Below are positions 1 through 9,900 of a stretch of DNA of 19,726 nt, piece after piece. The position numbers were made by a program, and so were the translations under genes. The stretch comes from Chlamydomonas sphaeroides. Its lineage: Eukaryota > Chlorophyta > Chlorophyceae > Chlamydomonadales > Chlamydomonadaceae. The DNA lies in assembly GCA_001662425.1 (NCBI GenBank), contig BDDC01000145.1, forward strand, positions 13,946-33,671. The letters are read 5' to 3'. The notes beneath the pieces are model-generated. The model did no database searches. It was not told the origin of the DNA and saw only the letters and a program-made list of their open reading frames with translations. Positions within the stretch are counted from its first letter, which is position 1. Each line of letters begins with the position of its first letter.

Positions 1-43
1 TGTTGCCATGATGATTGATAGTGAGCATAACCTTGATGCTTAC

Positions 44-3000
44 CCTGCCGGGCAGTCGCATCGGTACGACCCGACCAGGTTCACACAGGTGCTGTTGCCC
101 AGGCACGTGGAGGACTTGACACACTGGAGGGGTGGTGGGGGAGGGGGGACCTCCAGTCACCCTTCCGTCGGGTGATCACCCGCACGCCAGGGGGTGTGTG
201 CCCCGGCCGCCCCTGCTGATGTCCCCACAGCATATTCTCACACGGCCCTCAACCCTCGCTCCACACCGGCCCCTCGCTCTACGCCGTCACCTCGTTGACC
301 TCCACGCAGTCGTTGGCGGTGGCGTTGAAGGCAAAGCCCTGGCATGCAAGGGAAGGGACAGGCAGCAGCATGCGGCGGAAGGCGGCGTGTGGGGCTGTGT
401 GCGCCAACATGGTTGCTCGGGATGGCTCGGGATGGCTCGGGATGCGTGCGTGGCTGGGTACCGCACAAATAAACATGCGGGGTCGGCATGGGTCCTGCCA
501 CGTAGAGCGACAGTCAGCCGACCGCCAAGCCAATCCCAATGGCATCGCACGGGTGCGATCTTTACTGTAACGGTAACACACCTTTGCGCAGGTGCAGGTG
601 TAGGTCAGCGTCCTGTTGAGCGTCAGATCGAAGATTGAGTTGACACAGACCGAGGAGCCGCCGCAGGGAGGGTTGCGCCGGGCGCACTCGTTGATGTCTG
701 GGAGGGCGTGGAGGGGAGGGAGAGGGGGCGGATGGAGGGGGCAAGTGAGAGGGGCCGATGCGGCCGCAGAGGGCAGCGTGCCGTGATTACATGATCAGCG
801 ATTGGGTGCGGCTGAGATGCTCCGGCATGTGGCCAAGGTCCGGAAGTGTCCATCAATGCATTTCCGATGCGGTAAATCGATACGGTGTGTAATCAACACG
901 TCGGGTCCTGGGCCGACCAGGACTACATGTGCTGAATACATTGAGGCAGGGCGTACGGCACAATGCGCACCTCGGCACACGCCGCCAAGGAACCACTGCC
1001 CAGTGCTGGGGCAGCGGCAGCGGAACGAGCCCTGCGGGTTGCATACACGGCGCAACAAAAATGTAACATAAAATATCATAGAAGTGGTTGCGACGCGAGA
1101 AACTCACGTGGTGCAACCAAGGTGGCGGGTGTTTGACACGGTTCCTGGCCGGGCCGGGCGCACACGCTCACGTAATGCTATCAGGGTATACAAAGAAAGC
1201 CTAGCCAGCGTACCACGGTGTTGATGCATGTGGCGCCGGTGGGGCAGTTGTGCAGCGGAGGGCTGGACGTGCACTGCGACGGAAGGGGAGGGTGCGGCGG
1301 GGAAGGCGTGCGGGGAGGCGAGAGGAATTGGGGTTCGGCGGGGGTCTGAGGGCGGGGCAGGTTTCGTATGCGATGCCTGCTCACGCAGGACAAGGTTCGC
1401 CCTGCAACAAACGACTGTGCTATATATCTTCATAGCGCCCGCATAGAAGCTGCAACACCTTTCAAGTTATTGGTTTCTAAACTACTAAGTATACGCGATA
1501 CACGCACGCACCTCGTTGACGTCTGGGGGAGCAGCCGCCGTGTAGGGGCGCCGCGCCGTGCAGTCACACGGGACACAAGGGGGCACCGACGGCGGCAAAT
1601 GCAGGGCCACGAGTTGGCGAGCACGGGGCACACATCGCAGGTAGGTGAGTGGGGCTTGATCCTCCTCATACGTACGTATTGACCCAACGCCCCCTGCGCA
1701 CTCTGCCTCCTGCACCCCATGCTCACCCACGCAGTCCCGCAGCGTGGCGTTGTAGGCGAAGCCCGGCGGGCAGGCGCAGTTGAAGCCCGGGGACAGCATG
1801 GCGCCGCCGGTGGTGTTGAGGTCTGCGTGCAGAGGGGGGCGCGGGCGAGGGCATGGGCGCTCGCTGCGCATTTCGGCATGCAGAGGGCCAGGCCGCCGCA
1901 ACGAACCCCACGCTAGCTACATACAGGCGGTATCGTGCAGAGCTCGTGGTTCCTCATGGGCCCAGCATGACCGCTTGCGCTGCCTCGCTAGCTGGTCACC
2001 GCTTCGTTCGTTGGCGCCGCCCACCACCCGGCACCCCGGCACACCCGCCACCCCGCCCGCCAGACAGGCCGCCCGCCCACCACCCGGCACCCCGACAGCG
2101 CTACGACACCCACTGGTGCAGGTGCCTCGCTCCCCACATGGCCCGGGGTAGGGCGCCAGGCACCTGGACGGGGCGACACGACAGCGGCGCGGGGCGGCAT
2201 GCAGGCAGATGGGTCAGTTGGCAGCAGGCAGCGGTGTCCGGTGGAGACCGGCCCACACTGGTCAGCGTGGCCACGTGGACAGCAGCCAAACCTGGACACG
2301 TGATGCCCCAACCGCCGTTTTGCGGGACATACACGGTCCGGTCCGTCCAGGCTGCCACAGAACGTGCATTCCAGCAGGACTAGGCCGTCGCAGACTATTC
2401 AAGTAGACATATTGCCGATACAACCTGTATGTGCTATTTATATTGCCTATATCACCAGCGCTCAGCAGGTTGAGCAGGGCCACTCACTCATTGATGTCTA
2501 GAGGGGAGGCATGGCATAGCAAGGAGCAGGTCGACCGGACACAGGGGGGCGAGGTGCAGAGAATACGTACGGCACGGGCAAGAGGGACAGGGGCACCGTT
2601 GGCAGCGGCATGTTGAGGGCGTGGCGGGCATGCGTTTGGGGTAGTCGCCAGTACATGCAGCACCCCGTGCTATGTATGTGCACATGGCAAAATGGCAAGG
2701 GCGAACGAAGCACAAAGCGGCAGTGCTCACCCTGGCACGTCCTGGACACGCCACCAACGTATGTCTGCCCGGCAGGGCAGACACATTTGTAGCCTGCGGG
2801 CACGTTGGTCGTGGCCACAGAGCGATTGTTGCTATCAGCTAGCTGGCATGCAAGGCATACGCAGGGGTCAGGAGAGCTCAGCTGTTCATAACGAATGGCA
2901 AACGATGTGTGGAGGGATGTGGTGTTGCGCAGGGTCGTCGCAGTCCGGTACCTCGGACTGATGCCATTCTGAACTCAAATCAGGGTCCGATGGCTGACGA

Positions 3001-3447
3001 CAGCATTGCGCGCAAACAGGCTGAGTACGATCGAGCAGCCCGGGGCAAGTGGAGCTCAGGGTTGCGGTTGCACGGCATCCGCTGTCTATCTCCCAAGGGA
3101 AGCCGCCCTCGCGACACAGTACACGCGACCATTTAGATTGCAACATCTGCGCATGGTGAATATTGAACACCGATCGCACCTAGATACGTCTGTAGCTCGC
3201 GGGGGGCCGTCGGGGCAGACGGGGCAACGGCGGCTCGTCATGTCGCGAGGTTATTAGTGCCATGACAGCAGGGACACCGCTATGGACGAAAGAGCTAACA
3301 AGTTGAGCAACGATAGGTTGTACATACACGTAGAGCGGACCCTCGCTGCTGGGCACGCTGCACAAATGAAGCGTTGACTCGTATGGCGCACCTCCTCGCA
3401 AGTCGCGGTGGCACCGCAAATACCATCAGTGCACTGCACAGCAGGCT
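44..3447 (-). other. Gene 1, EGF modules 1-5
   Basis: EGF1: 3447-3392, 3189-3180, 2793-2731 (QCTDGICGATATCEE/TYLG/YKCVCPAGQTYVGG). EGF2: 2497-2488, 2163-2114, 1822-1727 (CLAPYPGPCGERGTCT/LNTTGGAML...). EGF3: 1522-1512, 1273-1214, 1031-971 (CTSSPPLHNCPTGATCINTV). EGF4: 697-582 and 338-291 (CARRNPPCGGSSVCV.../GFAFNATANDCVEVNE). EGF5: 123-44 (CVKSSTCLGNSTCVN...), with its sixth cysteine on an exon left of the window. Exon lengths equal those of gene 2 block 1 except exons 1, 4 and 7, which differ by whole codons. This block is therefore orthologous in position to gene 2 modules 1-5. Confidence 0.85.
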
Positions 3448-3620
3448 CTGCGGGCCATGCGACAGAGGTCGTCGACGCTCATGCGCTCACAAATAAAGCT
3501 GCACCCTACCTGCCCCTGCGCCTCACCGAACACCACGGGAGGAAGCTGCGAGCTCACAAGCTGCACTAGCGCAACGACGAGCACCGAGGCGAATGGCATC
3601 CGCGCCGCGCGGAGCAACAT
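44..3620 (-). CDS. Gene 1: secreted multi-EGF protein, 13 exons seen, 3' part beyond left edge
   Basis: Exons (high to low): 3620-3527, 3447-3392, 3189-3180, 2793-2731, 2497-2488, 2163-2114, 1822-1727, 1522-1512, 1273-1214, 1031-971, 697-582, 338-291, 123-44. All junctions are GT/AG and in phase, giving 251 codons before the edge. Exon 1 encodes a signal peptide (MLLRAARMPFASVLVVALV...) followed by SQLPPVVF, which gene 2 shares. Five EGF-like modules follow; the last lacks its sixth cysteine because its final exon lies off-window. The last visible donor (GTAAGC, 38-43) shows that the gene continues. The ATG at 3620 was chosen because it aligns with the gene 2 start and lies 40 nt from a TATA box; an in-frame upstream ATG at 3653 lies too close to that TATA box to be transcribed. 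Product: secreted, probably disulphide-rich and calcium-binding (family knowledge); its role is unknown. The family call is firm, individual splice sites slightly less so. Confidence 0.85.
415..444. repeat. Three 10-bp tandem units in a gene 1 intron
   Basis: GCTCGGGATG is repeated three times head to tail within the intron between exons 697-582 and 338-291 of gene 1. It is a simple minisatellite with no other signal. Confidence 0.8.
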
Positions 3621-3654
3621 CTTTGAATGCCGAGCGAGCCTTTGGGCTCGCATT

Positions 3655-3660
3655 GTTATA
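3655..3660 (-). promoter_or_regulatory. TATA box of gene 1
   Basis: TATAAC on the minus strand begins 40 nt before the chosen ATG (3620). Genes 2 and 3 have TATA-like elements at 43 and 39 nt. With the usual 25-30 nt from TATA to start, the 5' UTR would be very short (about 10-15 nt). Confidence 0.5.
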
Positions 3661-4085
3661 TGTGTGTATATGCAGATGCAGTATGCGCCCCAGCCTGTTC
3701 GACGTGCAGCAAAGCCCGTGCTGCGTCACACAATGCCAACCGTCGGCGGGTCACGCCTAACAAGAATTGAACAATTGTTCCGACCGCAAATACATTGCTG
3801 CATGGGGGAAGCAAGAGATTTGCTTTATTGCTAGCCGTTGTACACAAGGGCCACGGTCGCGTGCACGGCGCCGACGGACTCGTGGCGCGTCGCGCCGCGC
3901 CCTGCTGCCCATCCATGGGAGCTGGGAGCGTGACTCGGGGATTGGGGCGGCGGTTAAGGGTCTCCGACCCCACTGCGATGGCCGCCTTCCGTCACAGCGG
4001 CATAGTATGTGCATCGACCGACCCCTAGGAACACGGGCGGGGCCAAAGCCCTAAAAACCCCAGCAGCACGACATGGCACGGCGTA

Positions 4086-4640
4086 GTGCCATCGCTTCTC
4101 CGCCTTCCTCGGCTTCCACCCGATACCCCTGTCCGAGTGGCATATGGTGCATCTGAGGCATGTCGGGGACTGGTCTCGTGCGACCCTAGGGGTTTGGGAA
4201 GCTTACAGGGCTCCCTGGTGGCCAGCGACGACGTACTCGCACCAGTCCCGGATGCATGCGCGTGCTTCCGCCGTGCCTGTACGGATGGGGGCTTAGTCCC
4301 TCCACCAGATGGCGCCCAGCAGACCAAGGCGCTGGAGGGCAAGCTGCGTGTCTGCCTTGCAGGGCGTTCTGATGCGCCACGCCAAGGACGTGCATGCCAG
4401 CTGGTCGGCATGCATGCTGCGGCACACGCAGCTGCTGGTGGTCAAGGCTCAAGGGTGTCGTTGGGGTGCGTGCGCTGCTGCGGGAGCAACGGCGCGCTGA
4501 GCGAGGCTTCCCGATGCAGCCGCGCAGCAAGTCAAACCACCACCACCACCTGCTGCCAGGCGCATTGGCGGGCGCCGTCTGCTGCCACCGCTGCGCGTGC
4601 CCCCCTGGTGGTGCCAAAGGTCAAAGGGGGCCGGATTGAG
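4086..4640 (+). other. Possible decayed coding stretch in the gene 1-gene 2 spacer
   Basis: GC3-rich, coding-like codons run along the plus strand but switch frame at least twice. About 4086-4360 reads ...GAQQTKALEGKLRVCLAG, 4350-4450 reads LQGVLMRHAKDVHASWSACM, and 4445-4620 reads LKGVVGVRALLREQRRAERG. No domain is recognised. It could be a frameshifted remnant of a gene or mobile element, exons of a small gene, or chance in GC-rich DNA. The rest of the spacer (3661-4085 and 4641-4965) shows no gene to me. Confidence 0.25.
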
Positions 4641-4980
4641 GAAATCTGGAGGTGCCGTTCACAACCATGATGGCCAAGGGCGTCATTCGTCATCTCCATC
4701 TCATATTTTGAAGCGCCCAGAAGGGTGTATTACTCCCCGAAGGGACTCCCTGAAGGTGCCGGCAGCTGGTTGCAACAAAGCATGGCGGAGGCGCGGCCCA
4801 ACGTCTGTCTGCCATGTCAGGGTTGGGCTCTGGCGACGGGCGTGAGTGGGGCGCCGGGGTGCGGCCTGGATGGCACGTGCACACAGGGCGCTGGGGTCTA
4901 GGGCCAGGGCCCGGGCCCAGCCAGGCGGCCGGCCTTGCGGCGTGACGCGCTTCGTCAACAGGATTGCAGCTCGATGGGTA

Positions 4981-4985
4981 TTACA
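4981..4985 (-). terminator. TGTAA polyadenylation signal of gene 2
   Basis: TGTAA on the minus strand lies about 280 nt beyond the gene 2 stop codon. TGTAA is the standard polyadenylation signal of volvocine nuclear genes (established knowledge). Cleavage would be expected some 10-20 nt farther, near 4965. The stretch 4986-5263 would then be the 3' UTR. Confidence 0.55.
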
Positions 4986-5263
4986 AGCTAGAACGAATGG
5001 GTACAAATGGAACTGCAACCAGCCCAGCGACCTCATATGCATGGATTCCAAGGCGTAGCAAACAGGTCGTCGCAAACAGGTCGTCGCGAATCCCCGTGAA
5101 GGGGCAATTCGGTCCGCGCTGACCTGCTCCCTCCCGTGTGCTCCTCCCCGCTCCCCTGCTCTCATCCACCAGCTCTGCTACAAATCTCCGTCCGCCACAT
5201 CCATCTTATTGCTATGACCATACATGACTATAGCGAAGCGGTTCCAGGTCGCGGCTTGGTGAC

Positions 5264-6925
5264 CTAGACGGCGGCGCCGATGATGGTGAGAGTCAGGCTG
5301 CGAGGGGGCGGTGTGGTGGGGCGAAGGAGGCGGGAAGGGGTGTTCGTGGGGGTATGCGGCACACACCGGGGCCAGGTAGGTGAGGGCCGCACTACAATGC
5401 GCCAGCCGTTGAATGAAGTAGGAAGCATGCATCGCGCGCTTTGAAGCGCAGAGCTGAAGAATGCGGCAGCACGGATGCGCCCGGCCGACGGACAAGGCAG
5501 CCGTGCAGGTCGGCAGGCGGGTTTGGCGGCGACACACACGGCCCCGAGTGATGGTTGCTGGTTGCGTTCCCCGCTCCGGTTGTCCACACTCCGGTTGGCG
5601 GCGGGCAGTCGCCTACCTGTACAGCGTGGCTGACACGCCGACCGGGTAGGCGTTGGTGGCCCAGCTCTTGATGCTGAAGCTCCAGGTACCCACCTGCCGT
5701 GGTGGGGCCGGACGGGGGGAGGTGCGGGCAAGTAAGAGAGGGGTCGGGCGGGGCCCGGGACACTTCAAACCGGCGGCATACCACGCACGGTATCAACACC
5801 ACACATAAAGTAATATGAAGCATGCATAGCTGTGTGGATGGCATATGGGTGCTTGGGAGTCGAAGCTTCTGCGCACCGGGCTCTCTCCGATCCAGTAGCT
5901 GGTGCCCCCCGCGTAAAGTCCTGTCTGCTCCGCGACGCTGCCGTCGGCCCGCGTGATGCGGAATTCGAGGCCGGTGCCGTACGCCCGAGCCACGTGTGTG
6001 CCGTTGATGGCGCTGTTGACGTTGCTGCCCCAGGCCACGGCCACGGGGCCCAGGGCCCATGGGAACATGGGCCCCGACAGGTACCATTGTGTAGGCCACT
6101 CGAAGTAGCTGCGGCGGGTGCGTGGGGGGTGCGTGGAAGAAACTGCTCTGACACAGCATGTCATCCCACACCAAACGGATATCAACGAGCATATTCACAG
6201 CATATGTAATGCACCATGTCACCATGTTTGGGTGCTCGGCACCACACCGGGTAGGCACGCAAACCAAAGGCCAGCATCACGTGTGCAACACGTGTACGGC
6301 GCCTTTCTATGCGGCATAAGTATGGCATGTACGGCACCTGTACGGCAACCAGCAACGCCCACCTCATGTGCATGTCGACGCTGAGCACGACCTGCGATCG
6401 CAGCAGCAGTCGATTACGTGAAAGCTAGGTTATTTAGCAACGGTGTAGCAGGAGGCAGGGCAGGGCAGTCGCAGCGGCAGCCACAAATACGTCGTCCGGG
6501 TAGGTGACGATGGAGCTGACGTTCTAGTTATGAATACCGATGTGTCGGGTACATATCAAATAACGGACCACACACCTCCGCAATGGCCTTTACAACGCAG
6601 CTGTCCAAGAGAGGGCGGGAGGATGGGAGGGCAAGGCAGGAGGGTGTGTATGTGGTGCAGGCTCGCTCGCATGGACCGCTGTGCATATACCCCATACCCA
6701 TGACTATGAATGGATGGCATGCCATGCAATCGTCGACTGTATTGCAGTATAGGCATCATCATACATTTCATTGTCGTTTTCGCAGAATTGCAGGTCCGGG
6801 TTATAGGTTATTGACATCGTTCTTCGGTGTTCATTTTTTATCGCCGACCTGCTTGGGATGGTCACGTTGACGGTGCTGCTAGCCATGTTAGCCGGGCCCG
6901 GGCTGGCCCAGGTCGCGGTGCAGCT
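5264..6925 (-). other. P-domain-like module B and C-terminus of gene 2
   Basis: Exons: the second part of 7019-6849, then 6600-6576 (25 nt), 6391-6363 (29 nt), 6108-5877, 5693-5617, 5297-5264. Motifs are SCTATWASPGPANM, VNVTIPSS, CVVKAIAE, VVLSVDMHM, SYFEWPTQWYLSGP, FRITRADGS, VGTWSFSIKSWATNAYP and SLTLTIIGAAV followed by TAG. Lengths of all five shared internal and terminal exon pieces equal those of module A. The protein ends 11 residues into the final exon, where module A instead continues into linker 2. This places the stop right after the last predicted beta strand. Confidence 0.65.
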
Positions 6926-9900
6926 GGGCCGTGCGGGCGGTGAGGGCGGCAAGGGAGGCGACGGCGCAGGAGCGGGCGGCGGTGGCGGAGGCGGGCTGCC
7001 GTAGATGACGAGGCGCAGGCTGCGAGGGGGAAGGGAGAGGGGGTGCGGCGTTCGTCACGCGGGCCATGGTCCGGGTGCGGAGGGTGGTGTGGGCAGAGGG
7101 AAGCGGGTGAGGGAGGGGTGCGAGCGGGAGCGGAGAATGCGGGGGCGGGGTGCGGTCGTGCAGGTTGTGTTTCAAAACGCCAAGTGCCAAGCTTCAAGTA
7201 TGAGCATTACTATCGTAATATCATGCATGTTGGTGGCCTGACGCCCCGACGGACCCAGTTAGCTAGCTAGCTACCTGTACAGTGTGGCTGACACGCCGAC
7301 CGGGTAGGCATTTGTGGCCCAGCTCTTGATGCTGAAGCTCCAGGTACCCACCTGTCGTGATAGGTGGGCCCGAACGGGAGGAGAGGGAGCGGGCAAGGGA
7401 TGGCGGGGGCAGGGTTGAGGCGGTCAGGAGGCAGGGGCGAGTGGGGCTGGAGGGAGCGAGCAGAATGCAGCGGGCGAGGTCGGCAATCAAGCTGCGCGGT
7501 GTGCGGCGACGCAACCGGTGGTTGGGCCCCAGCGCTTCCCGGCCTTCGGGTTGCGAGCATCCGGACACGGGGAGGTGCAGGAGCCGCAGTGGCGGCCCCG
7601 TGGCTGCAAGGCGCACCCACCGGGCTCTCCCCCATCCAGTCGCTGGTGCGGCCCGCGAAGCTCGCGGTCTGGCCCGCGATGCTGCCGTTGACTCGTGTGA
7701 TGCGGAAGTCGAGGTTGTTGCCGTACGCCCGAGCCACGTGTGTGCCGTTGATGGCGCTGTTGACGTTGCTGCCCCAGGCCACGGCCACGGGGCCCAGGGC
7801 CCATGGGAACATGGGCCCCGACAGATACCATTGTGTAGGCCACTCGAAGTAGCTGCGGCGGGTGCGTGGGGGGTGCGTGGAGAAATTCACAATGATGCGC
7901 TATGATACTGTATCGCTAGTAATTAGCTGCGTACGTGTAGAATGCAAAATTAGCGTTTATCTATTTGATACATGATACATGATAGGTCAGGTGCCGTATC
8001 TGCGGGCGTCAGACACGGACCTAGGGCGCCCATCCAGCAGGGTCCCACCTCATGTGCATTTCCACTGTGAGCACCACCTGCGCGCCACCGCAGCGAGGAG
8101 GTGGTGAAGGTGGCGAAAGCTCTTATTACGATGGATCATACGTACAACAACGTAACCCACGTGTCCATGTTGCGCATAATGCGTAACTGGAATGCAAGCG
8201 ACCGATTGCGCATGCTATGCGCAGCTCCGCCGCTGCTAGGCCACCACCAGCTGCACCCGACCCCTTACGATGCCTGCAGCCCTTGTACATAACAGCATTC
8301 CTCATCATACTTGCGTCGACGGACACCAAACCGCAGGTCGCACCTCGGATATGGCCGCCACAACACAGCTGCCCGGGGTAGGGAGCGAGATAGGGAGGAT
8401 GGGAGGCGACGTGAGGCATTGCTTCCACGAACCAGGGGCGAGCGAGAGCAAGGCCAACCGTGCGCATCGGCCGCTCTCCATCCGCTAGCTGTGCAGAGGT
8501 TCTGGTTCGGACCACTGCGCAAACATATATACCGCACATGAGCAACAAACATACCGCACATGTATGGGCCGGACCACCGCGCCGATAGAGGTCCCTAGCT
8601 ATGGGTTCGGACGACTCGCACGTTACGTCCGTTAAGTCAATCGACCCCACCTGGGCGGTATGGTCACGTTGACGGTTGTCCTAGACATGTTGGCGGGTCC
8701 CGGGCCTGCCCAGGTAACGATGCAGCTGGGCGGTGCGGGAGGCGGTGTTGGGGGTGAGGGAGGCAGCGGAGGCGACGGCGGGCGTGGAGGCGGAGCCGGC
8801 GGCTTGGGCGGCGGGCTGGGCGGTAGGGGGTGCGGCGAGGGCGGGGGCCGGGGCGGGGAGCTGGCAGGAGGGGGACCTGCGAGCGGTTGGATGGACGGGG
8901 AAGGTTGGCCGGGGTATCGCCACTGGGGTCCAGGTGCGTGTGCTACATCATGGCTGTACGGCGGTACGTGTCAGGTGGCCAGGCAGTCGAGTGTAGGCGG
9001 CCGACATTGCGGGAGCCCAGCTTGGCCCGGCGCGTGCCGTTTGTAGGGCTGGATGGCCCGCTTGCTTGCTTGCTTACCGGGGAAGGCGCAAATGCGGGTG
9101 GCGTAGCTGTACACCTGGCTGTGGGAGGCAGGCGAGCGGCAGGCATGGTTGCATGCGCGTGATGATGAGTCATGAGCCACGATCGATGGTCGCTGGCAGG
9201 AGGCCTGGGCGCCCGCCCCCGGGCACGTTCGTTGGCCGTCAGCAGGGCACTTACCGCGACGCACGGCAGCACACGGCTGTGCGCGGCCCTGCTACATGCA
9301 TCGCTGTGCGGCAGGGCTGGGCTGTGTGACCCCAGGCAGGCACGGCACGGCACGACATGGCACATCAAGCACGGCAGTGCCTCACCCCGCGGTGCGGCAC
9401 TCGCAGCGCCAGGACCCCGGCAGGTTGACGCAGCGGGTGGTTGTGGCATTGCCGCATAGGGTGGCGTTGGCGGCGCACTGAGAGGGGAGAGGGGTACAGG
9501 TGAGGGCGGAGGCAAATGGGGCGACCATGTAGATGGCATAATCATATGAGGTTCGTATAAAACATCCTGAAATGATGAAAACGCGTGCCTAACCTCATTG
9601 CTCTCGACGCAGTCATTCTTGCTGGCCACGAACTGGAAGCCCTGCAGCCAGTGAGGGATGGAGAGGGGCAGGCAGGGAAGCGGTTCGCATCATGGCTGGA
9701 GCCCCGTCTGCAGCCCGCCCAAACCCCAGCCCCAGCACGACCTCCGACGACCCAAGCAATCTACCATTAACAACCATCACGACAGAAACGCACATGCACA
9801 TGCCGCCCCAATCTCGTTCCCACCTGCCGGCAGTCGCAGCGGTAGGGCGTGGTCTGGTTGGTCGCGGGGTTGACGACCAGGTTGGTGCAGGTGGAGTTGC

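Noticed and set aside
1853..2383. Plus-strand open frame of 176 codons
   Set aside because: It is antisense to gene 1 exon 2163-2114 and its introns, has an arginine/proline/histidine-rich composition typical of shadow frames, and no recognisable domain.
4050..4065. CCCTAAAAACCCC, similar to the algal telomere unit
   Set aside because: There is only one imperfect unit and no array, so it is not a telomeric tract.
9058..9078. Short CTTG tetranucleotide run
   Set aside because: It is a simple microsatellite next to a splice donor, with no evidence of function.
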